NCBI GenBank assembly: GCA_028718575.1
Contig: JAQULN010000051.1
Location: 1-11,706 of the forward strand
DNA: 11,706 nt
Direction of reading: 5' to 3'
DNA from: Candidatus Krumholzibacteriia bacterium
Lineage (GTDB): Bacteria > Krumholzibacteriota > Krumholzibacteriia > LZORAL124-64-63
Shown piece by piece: positions 1 through 6,530 of the stretch. The position numbers were made by a program, and so were the translations under genes. Each line of letters starts with the position of its first letter. Within the stretch, counting starts at the first letter, position 1. A model generated the notes under the pieces. The model had not been told where the DNA came from and did not search any database. It saw only the letters and a list, made by a program, of their open reading frames with translations.

Positions 1-87
1 GTCGACGTCGGCCGGGCGATTCCGGAGTCCTTGTATCAGGTCGTGGCCGAGATTCTGGCGTACGTTTACCGCCTCCGTAAAGCGTAA
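1..87 (+). CDS. flhB: FlhB, C-terminal end only (partial)
   Basis: The window opens inside a reading frame that gives 28 residues and stops at TAA 85-87. The peptide contains IPESLYQVVAEILAYVYRL, the typical end of the FlhB cytoplasmic domain (EIPEELYQAVAEVLAYVYRL-like in the family). FlhB is the flagellar type III export switch protein that sits in the inner membrane and works with FlhA. flhA follows 19 bases later, the usual flhB-flhA order. Only the extreme C-terminus is visible, so the autocleavage NPTH site and the membrane part lie outside the window. Confidence 0.88.
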   Translation, partial: VDVGRAIPESLYQVVAEILAYVYRLRKA

Positions 88-106
88 GTCTTTGTAGGAG
101 TTTTAA

Positions 107-2221
107 TTGGATCAAGACAGGATCATCAGCCGGGACTTGGTGCTGGCCAACAGCAACGTCATGAGCGCGGCCGCGGTGCTGGTCATTCTCGCGCTCATGG
201 TGATCCCGGTTTCACCGTTCGTCTTGGACATCCTGATGACGTTCAGCATCGCCATGGGCGTGGTTGTGATGCTTGTGGCGCTCTACCTCAAAGAACCGCT
301 CCAGTTCAGCACGTTCCCATCGCTGTTGTTGGTGTTGACCCTGTTTCGACTGGCGTTGAACATCGCCAGCACCCGCTTGATCCTCAGCCGCGGGCAAGCC
401 GGCCAGGTGGTGCAGAGCTTCGGCGACTTCGTGGTCGGCGGCAATTACGTCATCGGCGTCATCGTCTTCGTGATCCTGGTCATCGTCAATTTCCTGGTGA
501 TCACGAAGGGCTCGACGCGCATCGCCGAGGTCTCGGCCCGTTTCACCCTGGACGCCATGCCCGGCAAGCAGATGGCGATCGACGCCGACCTGAACGCCGG
601 TCTGATCAACGAGCAGCAGGCCCGGCAACGGCGCGCCAAGATCTCCAGCGAGGCGGAGTTCTTCGGCGCCATGGACGGCGCGAGCAAATTCGTCCGCGGC
701 GATGCAATTGCCGGCATCATCATCACGGTGATCAACATCGCCGGCGGGTTCATCATCGGCATGGCGCAGATGGAGATGGCCGCCGCCGAGGCGCTCGGGC
801 GGTTCACGATCCTGACTGTCGGCGACGGCCTCGTCAGCCAGGTGCCGGCGCTGCTGGTCTCGACCGCCGCCGGTCTGGTGGTCACGCGCAGCAGCGGCGA
901 TCTGAACTTGGGCCAGGCGCTGACCATGCAGATCTTCAGCCAGCGCAAAGCCCTGGACTTGGCCGCCGGCGCATTGGCCGTGCTAGGGTTGGTGCCGGGC
1001 CTGCCGACCGCTCCGTTTCTGACGCTGGCCGGCGCGACGTTCGCGGGCGGACGGTTGCTCGGCAGACGCGTCCACGCAGTCGAAACGGCGCTTGCCGCAG
1101 CCGAGCAAGCGGAGGCTGCAGCGGCCCCGGAAACGGCTGCGCCGGGGACGCGCGGCGGCGAACTCTTCGTGCTGGATTGCCTGGAACTGGAGATCGGCTA
1201 CGGTCTGATCGGCCTCGTGGACGAGGCGCGCGGCGGCGACCTGCTCCAACGCATCGGCAACATCCGGCGCCAGATCAGTAGTGAACTGGGCATCGTGATC
1301 CACCCGGTGCGGGTGCGCGACAATCTGCAGCTCGGGGCGCACGATTACGTGATCAAGCTCAAGGGCGTGCCGCTATCGCGGGCCGAGCTCAAGCCGGGCA
1401 GTCTGTTGGCCATGAGCACGCGGCAGGACGCGGGCGAACTGGCGGGGACGCCGACTGTCGAGCCGGCCTTCCACCTGCCGGCGATCTGGATCGATCTCGA
1501 GCGCCGCCAGGAAGCCGAACTGGAGGGCTACACGGTGGTGGAGGCGCCGGCGGTACTGGCGACGCATCTGGCGGAGACGATCCGCAGCCATGCCGACGAA
1601 TTGCTCAGCCGCCAGGATGTCCGCGACATGCTGGAGACCGTCCGCGAGTTCGCGCCAGCACTGATCGAGGAATTGATTCCGGACAAGGTCCCGGTCAACA
1701 CGCTGCACAATGTTCTGCGGGGGTTATTGCACGAGCGGGTTCCCGTCCGCGATATCGTGACCATCCTGGAGACGGTGGCCAACCACCACGCCGCGCACGC
1801 CGGTGCGGACTATTTGATCGGCAAGGTGCGCGAGGCCCTGCGCCGCACCATCAGCCAGCTCTACACCGAGGCCGACGGTGCGATCCATGTGATCAGCCTG
1901 CATCCCAATACGGAGCAGACGCTCATCGAAGCGGTGCGCCAGAGCGAGCAGAGCGGCCAGGTGGTGCTGGATCCCCGTTTCACGCAGGAGTTTCTCGGGC
2001 GGCTCGACGCGACGCTGCGCCAGGCGTACGGCGCCGGCACGCCGCCCGTGCTGCTCGTTCCGACCATCGCTCGCTTTTTCGTCAAACGTCTCATTGAAAC
2101 CGCATACCCGAACCTGGCCGTGATGGGATACACGGAGGTCGCGGCCTCCGCCAGGATCCAAGCGGCTGGAACGGTGGTGACCCATGGAGTGGCAACGCAT
2201 GAACAACAAGGCGTCGGCTAG
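107..2221 (+). CDS. flhA: Flagellar export apparatus protein FlhA
   Basis: The product is a 704-residue inner-membrane protein of normal FlhA length. It forms the cytoplasmic ring of the flagellar type III export gate, uses the proton motive force and docks chaperone-substrate complexes. Hydrophobic segments fill residues about 18-310. The conserved FHIPEP-family region is at about 135-200, containing RFTLDAMPGKQMAIDADLNA and GAMDGASKFVRGDA, followed by GDGLVSQVPALLVSTAAGL (239-257). An Ala/Glu-rich linker (about 325-350) leads to the cytosolic domain starting near LELEIGYGLIGLVD. The start is TTG at 107, supported by TAGGAG at 95-100 with six bases between; no better ATG lies near the expected N-terminus (MDQDRIISRDLVLA). 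The gene overlaps the downstream flhF-like gene by 23 bases, which suggests translational coupling. Confidence 0.97.
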   Translation: MDQDRIISRDLVLANSNVMSAAAVLVILALMVIPVSPFVLDILMTFSIAMGVVVMLVALYLKEPLQFSTFPSLLLVLTLFRLALNIASTRLILSRGQAGQVVQSFGDFVVGGNYVIGVIVFVILVIVNFLVITKGSTRIAEVSARFTLDAMPGKQMAIDADLNAGLINEQQARQRRAKISSEAEFFGAMDGASKFVRGDAIAGIIITVINIAGGFIIGMAQMEMAAAEALGRFTILTVGDGLVSQVPALLVSTAAGLVVTRSSGDLNLGQALTMQIFSQRKALDLAAGALAVLGLVPGLPTAPFLTLAGATFAGGRLLGRRVHAVETALAAAEQAEAAAAPETAAPGTRGGELFVLDCLELEIGYGLIGLVDEARGGDLLQRIGNIRRQISSELGIVIHPVRVRDNLQLGAHDYVIKLKGVPLSRAELKPGSLLAMSTRQDAGELAGTPTVEPAFHLPAIWIDLERRQEAELEGYTVVEAPAVLATHLAETIRSHADELLSRQDVRDMLETVREFAPALIEELIPDKVPVNTLHNVLRGLLHERVPVRDIVTILETVANHHAAHAGADYLIGKVREALRRTISQLYTEADGAIHVISLHPNTEQTLIEAVRQSEQSGQVVLDPRFTQEFLGRLDATLRQAYGAGTPPVLLVPTIARFFVKRLIETAYPNLAVMGYTEVAASARIQAAGTVVTHGVATHEQQGVG

Positions 2222-3326
2222 AACGACCGCGGTGGTCGAAGCACCCACGTTGAAGGAGGCCCTACGCCTGGTGCGCAGCCGCCACGGCGAGCATGCACGC
2301 GTGATCAGGAGCCGATCGGTGACGCGCCGGCAAGTCGCCGGCCTGGGCCACGAGAAGGTCGTGGAGGTTTTCGTCGAGACTGCTGCTCCGGACTTGCGGG
2401 CAGAGCGAGGCATGCCGCCGCCGGTGGTCGATCCGCGGCGACAGGCTGCGTTGACCGGCGAGATCGCCGCCGAGGTCGCGCGAATCGAGGAACTCGTGCG
2501 TCAGATCGCCGTTCAGCAGGCCGCCGGCCGCGGCGACGCCGGTTGGCAGGAAAATCCAGTGGCGGCGAGGCTGATCGCCGCCGGCGCCGATCCCGGCGTC
2601 GTGGTGCGGCTGGCCGAGCGTTGCCAGGCGGAGACCGGCGCCAAAGCGCACGACCAGCGCGCGCTGTTGCACTACCTGGCGCGCAGCTTGCCGACCGGGC
2701 GCGGCGGCTGGGCGGAGATGACCGGCATGCACGTGCTGCTGGGTGCGCCGGGAATCGGCCGGACAGAACTGCTGCTGAAGACGGCCGGCCAACTCGCCGC
2801 GCAAGAAAAACAGGTTTTGGTGTTGTGTCTTTCGCCGCGCCATGGCGGCGAGATTCGCCGGCTGCAAGCGGCCGCGGCGGCGGTCGGGTTTGACGCTGCC
2901 GTGATCCAGAGCCCGCGGCAGCTCGCGACCGCCGACGAGCACCTTTCAGCCTACGACGTCGTTCTGCTGGACGCGCCGTCATTCGGCGGGGAAGGGGACA
3001 AGGAGGCGGCGGGACTGCAGCAGGCGCTCATTCAGAAATCAGCGTACCACCGCCACCTCGTCTTTCCTCTGGATCGCGACTTGCGCGACGGCGGCCAGAT
3101 GGCGGCCGCGGCCCGCGCTTGGAACTGCGACTGGCTGGCGTTGACGCGTCTAGACCAGACGGCCGCGCGCGGCAAGTTGCTGGACCTGCTCGACCGCCTG
3201 CCATTGCCGGTCTCGTTGGTCGGCGACGTGGTTTGGCCGCAAGGAACGCCGCGCCTGGCAGACCCGGGCCATCTCATCGACCTGATGCTCGGCGCCGAGG
3301 GCCGACAGGCGTCGGCCGTAGCGTAG
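2199..3326 (+). CDS. flhF: FlhF-like protein with degenerate GTPase motifs
   Basis: The 375-residue product keeps the FlhF layout. It has an N-terminal helix resembling the family's ALR-V-E start (TLKEALRLVRSRHGEHARVI, 17-36), a variable charged linker, and an SRP-type NG region (about 120-365). FlhF is an SRP-family GTPase that sets flagellar position and number. Here the nucleotide motifs are eroded. The P-loop reads GAPGIGRT (182-189) with Arg in place of the invariant Lys. The usual DTYR-GA-QL segment is replaced by LSPRHGGEIRRLQ. The DTAGR motif reads DAPSF (258-262). TKLD is TRLD (316-319). The C-terminal end (LPVSLVGDVVWPQGTPRLADP) still fits FlhF well. The start at 2199 is chosen because GGAG at 2186-2189 lies nine bases upstream; an in-frame ATG at 2184 would add five residues. 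Identification is by architecture and position next to flhA. Confidence 0.85.
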   Translation: MNNKASARTTAVVEAPTLKEALRLVRSRHGEHARVIRSRSVTRRQVAGLGHEKVVEVFVETAAPDLRAERGMPPPVVDPRRQAALTGEIAAEVARIEELVRQIAVQQAAGRGDAGWQENPVAARLIAAGADPGVVVRLAERCQAETGAKAHDQRALLHYLARSLPTGRGGWAEMTGMHVLLGAPGIGRTELLLKTAGQLAAQEKQVLVLCLSPRHGGEIRRLQAAAAAVGFDAAVIQSPRQLATADEHLSAYDVVLLDAPSFGGEGDKEAAGLQQALIQKSAYHRHLVFPLDRDLRDGGQMAAAARAWNCDWLALTRLDQTAARGKLLDLLDRLPLPVSLVGDVVWPQGTPRLADPGHLIDLMLGAEGRQASAVA

Positions 3327-3335
3327 GAGCGGGGC

Positions 3336-3680
3336 ATGAAACGTTTGATTCAGACGGTGGCGGTCGGGGCGGCGCTCGTGGCGGTCGCCAGCGGCATCTG
3401 GCTGGATTATGGCGCCCTGCTGACCCTCAAACGGGCCGTCGTGGCCTACCTGGCCGCGTACTTCCTCGGAGGAATCATGTATCTGGCCGGCCGCGCGGCA
3501 CTGCGCGGCGTGCGCGATCCAGACCCGGAGCCCGAGCCCGATCCGCAGGAGGTGGCGCGAGCCGATCGGCAAAGGCGTCGGCAGGTGCGCGCGACCGGCG
3601 CGGGGTCGCCGCCGTCGGAGAATAAACCGGCCGCCGGCGCGCTGGAGAACGCCGCGGATGTCCCGGCGAAATCGTCGTGA
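3336..3680 (+). CDS. Small membrane protein of unknown function, in the flhG position
   Basis: This is a 114-residue protein that I do not recognise as a named family. Two hydrophobic helices are visible, at about residues 4-22 and 33-52, joined by a short turn containing WLDYG. They are followed by a hydrophilic, probably cytoplasmic tail. The tail begins with an acidic proline-rich run (DPDPEPEPDPQE, about 61-72), becomes basic (RADRQRRRQVR) and ends in a low-complexity Ala/Pro/Ser stretch. The start ATG has AGGAG at 3325-3329, overlapping the flhF stop codon, with six bases of spacing, so it is translated with flhF. In many bacteria the MinD-like gene flhG follows flhF; this protein has no nucleotide-binding motif and is not FlhG. 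A flagellar role is inferred from context only. Confidence 0.75.
   Translation: MKRLIQTVAVGAALVAVASGIWLDYGALLTLKRAVVAYLAAYFLGGIMYLAGRAALRGVRDPDPEPEPDPQEVARADRQRRRQVRATGAGSPPSENKPAAGALENAADVPAKSS
3591..3609. promoter_or_regulatory. Possible upstream activator site (inverted repeat) for the fliA promoter
   Basis: GCGACC, seven bases, then GGTCGC form a perfect 6-bp inverted repeat centred near 3600. That is about 117 bases upstream of the start point predicted for the sigma-54 promoter at 3691-3706, the usual distance for an enhancer-binding protein site. It lies inside the end of the preceding coding region, and repeats this short arise by chance in GC-rich DNA, so support is weak. Confidence 0.2.
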
Positions 3681-3690
3681 CGTGGGGCCA

Positions 3691-3706
3691 TGGCACGGAT
3701 TCTGCA
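3691..3706 (+). promoter_or_regulatory. Sigma-54 (RpoN) -24/-12 promoter upstream of fliA
   Basis: TGGCACG (3691-3697), four bases, then CTGCA (3702-3706) match the RpoN consensus TGGCACG-N4-TTGCA at all but one position. The GG (3692-3693) and GC (3704-3705) doublets are separated by exactly ten bases. The element lies in the 65-base gap before fliA. Transcription would start near 3717, giving a leader of about 29 bases that includes the GAGAGG ribosome site at 3732-3737. This predicts that fliA needs RpoN and an enhancer-binding protein; one is encoded at 7522-9036. Confidence 0.72.
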
Positions 3707-3745
3707 AGTTGACGAAGAGCGACGACTTCCTGAGAGGCTGGAACG

Positions 3746-4702
3746 ATGAACGAATTGCCGCAGCCCATTGCAAACCTGGAACTCTGGCAGCGTTACCGTA
3801 ACCGGGATTGCCAGGAAGCCCGCCAGGAACTTGTGCAAAAATTCGCGCGGATCGTCAAGTATGTGGCGGGGCGCATGGCCATCGGACTGCCCCACTATGT
3901 GGAATTCAGCGATCTGATTTCCGCCGGTCTGCTGGGGTTGATCCAGGCGATCGACAACTTCGACTACGAGCGCGGCGTCAAATTCGAGACCTACGCCATC
4001 CCGCGGATTCGCGGCGCGATCCTCGACGAGCTGCGCAGCCAAGATTGGTTTCCGCGCTCGTTGCGGCGCAAGGCCAAGCAGATCGAGGAGGTCTATAGTA
4101 AGCTAGAGGTTCGTCTCGGGCGACCCGCAACCGATCAAGAAGTCGCCGATGCGCTGCAGATCGAAGTGTCCGAACTCGACGGCTTGCTCGGCGAGGTCGC
4201 CGTCGCCACGATCATGTCGTTGGACGCCGACACCTCGGCGCCGGAGAGCGACCAGATCAACAGTCTCGGCGAGTTTCTGGCCGATCCCCGCGCCGAGGAC
4301 ATGGAACGCCGTCTGGCGGCCCAAGAAATGCGCGAGCTCATCGCGGCGCGGATGGCGGAGCTGCCGGAGAAGGAACAGTTGGTGCTGGTTCTCTACTACT
4401 ACGAGGAACTAACGCTGAAGGAGATCGGCGAGATCCTCGACGTCACCGAGAGCCGCGTCTGTCAGATCCATACAAAGGCCATCATGCGCTTACGCGGTAA
4501 GATCCAGCGGCACGAGGGCCAACAGTCGATCGGGCGGCTGACGGCGGAGATCCAGCGGCGGCGCCAGCAGGCGCCGGGCGACCAGACGACGCTCGGCGAT
4601 CCCGTGCCGAGCCTGGAGACCGTCGATCTGACCGCTTGCCTCGCGGTGATGCCGCTGGCGACCGCCCTGCTTGCGGCCACCATCGGCTTGCCGGGAGTGT
4701 GA
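3746..4702 (+). CDS. fliA: Flagellar sigma factor FliA (sigma-28/WhiG family) with C-terminal extension
   Basis: The 318-residue product is an RNA polymerase sigma factor of the FliA/SigD/WhiG group, which directs late flagellar and chemotaxis genes. Region 2 (about 27-105) includes LVQKFARIVKYVAGRMA, EFSDLISAGLLGLIQAID and FETYAIPRIRGAILDELRSQDW, all typical of the family. Region 3 spans about 107-165 (GRPATDQEVADAL). Region 4 (about 198-252) carries LPEKEQLVLVLYYYEELTLKEIGEILDVTESRVCQIHTKA, the -35 helix-turn-helix. FliA proteins are normally about 230-260 residues and end soon after region 4. This one continues for roughly 65 residues (253-318) through a basic, Gln-rich stretch and ends in a hydrophobic segment (about 295-318). 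GAGAGG at 3732-3737 supports the ATG start. A sigma-54 promoter lies directly upstream, and the next gene starts 13 bases after the stop. Confidence 0.95.
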   Translation: MNELPQPIANLELWQRYRNRDCQEARQELVQKFARIVKYVAGRMAIGLPHYVEFSDLISAGLLGLIQAIDNFDYERGVKFETYAIPRIRGAILDELRSQDWFPRSLRRKAKQIEEVYSKLEVRLGRPATDQEVADALQIEVSELDGLLGEVAVATIMSLDADTSAPESDQINSLGEFLADPRAEDMERRLAAQEMRELIAARMAELPEKEQLVLVLYYYEELTLKEIGEILDVTESRVCQIHTKAIMRLRGKIQRHEGQQSIGRLTAEIQRRRQQAPGDQTTLGDPVPSLETVDLTACLAVMPLATALLAATIGLPGV

Positions 4703-4715
4703 CAAGGAGTTCGCC

Positions 4716-5075
4716 ATGGGCGGCGACGGTGTGTCCATGCCGACAACGCTCAGCCAGTTGGGCCAGGTCGCCAAAGCCCAGGCGCGGACCCAACAGGCCG
4801 GCGCTACGGCCGCCGGGCCGACTCACACCCACGAAAAAGAAGATGTCCGTCCGCTCCACAAGGTGCCCGAGGCGGAGAAGAAGGACAAGCAGGCGATCGA
4901 CGACGGCCGGCAGAACGGCGGCAAGCGCCACGACCGACACGGCGAGTCCGCCGCCGACGAGGATCAGGCGGCCATGTTGAATGCGCCGGCGGACGGGGCG
5001 GAGGATACGGACGCGGAAGATCCGCCGCCGGGCGCCGAGCCTGGTCTCGGTATCCTGATCGACACCAAGGCGTGA
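4716..5075 (+). CDS. Small hydrophilic low-complexity protein, unknown function
   Basis: A 119-residue protein of no family that I can name. AAGGAG at 4704-4709 sits six bases before the ATG, which decides this start over an in-frame ATG at 4671 inside fliA. The N-terminus (MPTTLSQLGQVAKAQARTQQ from residue 8) could form a short amphipathic helix. The rest is charged and probably disordered: a His/Glu-rich patch (THTHEKEDVRPLHK), a Lys/Asp-rich centre, an acidic Pro-rich segment, and a short hydrophobic end (GLGILIDTKA). There are no cysteines, membrane helices or signal peptide. Tight linkage to fliA suggests co-transcription and a motility-related role, perhaps as a binding partner, but this is inference. 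Confidence 0.72.
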   Translation: MGGDGVSMPTTLSQLGQVAKAQARTQQAGATAAGPTHTHEKEDVRPLHKVPEAEKKDKQAIDDGRQNGGKRHDRHGESAADEDQAAMLNAPADGAEDTDAEDPPPGAEPGLGILIDTKA

Positions 5076-5138
5076 CGGATCGCGGCAACAACGCCGGGAT
5101 GCGCCAAGGCCCGCCGGCGCGCAGAGGAAAGGACGACG

Positions 5139-5543
5139 ATGGATCTGCATACCGTGCTCGAGACGGCCGCCGCCCAGGGAACGGTCTTCTGGTTCGCCGG
5201 CGCCGCGATCGCCGCCGGAACGGCTCTGCTCGTGGTCGCACTGGTGCTGCTGGGGCGTCGGCGGCCGCGGCGGGCCACGACGCCCGCCCGTTCTTGCACG
5301 GTGATCCCGGCCGCCGTCGTCCCGGCCACGGGTGGCAGCGACCAGCCCGCCCGGCGGGTCGCCTCGCCGGCCGGGCCCGAGGAGCCCTCCCTGGCGTTGT
5401 TGCTGCGCCGCCTGCAGGCGGCGGGAGACCGCCTTGAGGGCATCGCCGGCGAGTTGGCGGCGACGGTCGCGCCCGGGCCGGAATCGGGTCTCAAGGCTAC
5501 GCTCCCGGACGTCGAATATGTCTTCAAGGCGACGGGACCGTAG
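5139..5543 (+). CDS. Single-pass membrane protein downstream of fliA (SwrB-like position)
   Basis: A 134-residue protein with one strong N-terminal membrane helix (about residues 16-39, FWFAGAAIAAGTALLVVALVL) ended by a positive cluster (GRRRPRR). This predicts a short outside N-terminus and a cytoplasmic remainder. A Pro/Ala-rich linker (45-85) is followed by a Leu-rich, heptad-like helix (LALLLRRLQAAGDRLEGIAG, about 86-105) and a short end containing PDVEYVFKAT. AAGGA at 5129-5133 supports the ATG. In Bacillus subtilis the gene after sigD is swrB, also an N-terminally anchored protein that promotes flagellar assembly. Location and topology are similar here, but sequence homology is not demonstrated, so function stays unknown. 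Confidence 0.72.
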   Translation: MDLHTVLETAAAQGTVFWFAGAAIAAGTALLVVALVLLGRRRPRRATTPARSCTVIPAAVVPATGGSDQPARRVASPAGPEEPSLALLLRRLQAAGDRLEGIAGELAATVAPGPESGLKATLPDVEYVFKATGP

Positions 5544-5566
5544 CGGTCCCGGCCTGAGGACCTCAG
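5533..5566 (+). promoter_or_regulatory. Tandem palindromes between the membrane-protein gene and the first HDOD gene
   Basis: Two perfect inverted repeats lie back to back. CGGGACCG (5533-5540), TAG, CGGTCCCG (5544-5551) is an 8-bp stem whose three-base loop is the stop codon of the upstream gene. CTGAGG (5554-5559), A, CCTCAG (5561-5566) is a second stem. The first HDOD ribosome site (GGGAG, 5572-5576) follows six bases later. There is no T-run, so this is not a classical terminator. It could be an RNA processing or attenuation element, or an operator. Confidence 0.45.
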
Positions 5567-5582
5567 CGTCCGGGAGTTGTGC

Positions 5583-6464
5583 ATGCCGGATTCTGTCGTG
5601 ACGGCGCCCGCCGGCGTCGACGAGCCGCAGCTCAAGCAGCTGATCATGACCATCCGGGACCTGCCGGCGATGCCGCACGTCGCCAGCAAGGTCTTGGAGC
5701 TGTCATCGGATCCAGATACCTCCGCCTCGCTGCTGCAACAGGTCATCGCCGACGATCAAGCCATGACAGCCCGCATCTTGAAGATCGCAAATTCGGCCAT
5801 GTACGCCTGCAGCCGGCGCATCAAGACGTTGTCGGAGGCGATCGTGATGTTGGGGTTCAACAGCATCCGCTCGCTCGTCGTTACCAGCGCCGCGCGCAAT
5901 CTCTACTCGAGCGGCGGCGCGCGCATGGGCCTGAAGGAACGGCTGCTCTGGGAACACAGCATCGGCAGCGCCTTCGCGTGCCGCCTGCTCATCGCCGAAC
6001 GGCACCCGGCGCTCATGGAAGAGGCGTTCCTGGCGGGACTGATGCACGACATCGGCAAGCTGGTGCTGAACCTGCAACTGCCCGACCGTTTCGAAGAAAT
6101 CGTGCAGATCGTCTACAACGAAAGCCGCGATTTCGACGCAACCGAGCGCGAGTTGTTGGGCTTCGATCACGCCCAGGTCGGCGCTCTGCTCGTGAACAAG
6201 TGGAAACTTTCGCCGGTGCTCGAAGAAGTGATCGGGCTGCATCACACGCGCGACCAGCTGGGTGCCGGTCATCCGCTCTTGCTCTACCTGGATCTCGCCA
6301 ACCAGATCTGCCACAAGTGCGGCATCGGATTCCAGGAGCGATCTGACCTCGCCCTCTGCGAGTCGGACGCCGGCCGGGCGATCGGCTTGTCCGATGCCGA
6401 GGTCGGGACGCTGACCGCTCAGCTCCAGCACACGCTGGAGGTGGAGATGGAGGTTTTCATCTGA
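5583..6464 (+). CDS. HDOD domain protein (first of a tandem pair)
   Basis: A 293-residue protein that is almost entirely one HDOD domain (about 20-225), an all-helical HD-related fold used as an output or binding module in signalling and motility systems. Typical signatures are LPAMPHVASKVLEL (27-40), DDQAMTARILKIANSAMY (57-74), the SEAIVMLGFNSIRSLV region, and GLMHDIGKLVL (152-162). Histidines and aspartates in the order expected of metal-binding HD proteins are present: H125, H155-D156, H196, H220/H221, D237. HDOD domains often lack such residues, so enzymatic activity cannot be excluded. ATG 5583 is preferred because GGGAG (5572-5576) lies six bases upstream; an in-frame TTG at 5577 is too close to that site. 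No receiver or other partner domain is fused. Confidence 0.9.
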   Translation: MPDSVVTAPAGVDEPQLKQLIMTIRDLPAMPHVASKVLELSSDPDTSASLLQQVIADDQAMTARILKIANSAMYACSRRIKTLSEAIVMLGFNSIRSLVVTSAARNLYSSGGARMGLKERLLWEHSIGSAFACRLLIAERHPALMEEAFLAGLMHDIGKLVLNLQLPDRFEEIVQIVYNESRDFDATERELLGFDHAQVGALLVNKWKLSPVLEEVIGLHHTRDQLGAGHPLLLYLDLANQICHKCGIGFQERSDLALCESDAGRAIGLSDAEVGTLTAQLQHTLEVEMEVFI

Positions 6465-6479
6465 TCCGGACAACGCAGC

Positions 6480-6497
6480 GCCGCCGCACGCGGCGGC
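6480..6497 (+). other. GC-rich hairpin between the two HDOD genes
   Basis: GCCGCC (6480-6485), six bases, GGCGGC (6492-6497) form an inverted repeat that can be extended by two more G-C pairs into the loop. It lies 15 bases after the first HDOD stop and shortly before the second gene's strong ribosome site. No T-run follows, so it may lower read-through or stabilise mRNA rather than terminate. A chance origin in GC-rich DNA is possible. Confidence 0.3.
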
Positions 6498-6530
6498 GCC
6501 GCCGTCGATCGCCCGGACAAGGAGGTCGGC

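Noticed and set aside
2262..2982. Long open frames on the minus strand opposite the flhF-like gene
   Set aside because: The translations are Arg/Pro/Ala-rich with no recognisable motif, and the opposite strand encodes a clear FlhF-type protein. Open antisense frames are expected at this GC content.
4671..4715. Longer version of the small gene after fliA, starting inside fliA
   Set aside because: No ribosome site precedes the 4671 ATG, while AAGGAG lies six bases before ATG 4716.
6468..6481. GG-N10-GC spacing before the second HDOD gene, as in a sigma-54 promoter
   Set aside because: The flanking bases (CGGACAA and GCGCC) do not resemble TGGCACG and TTGCA; only the two doublets agree, which is common by chance here.
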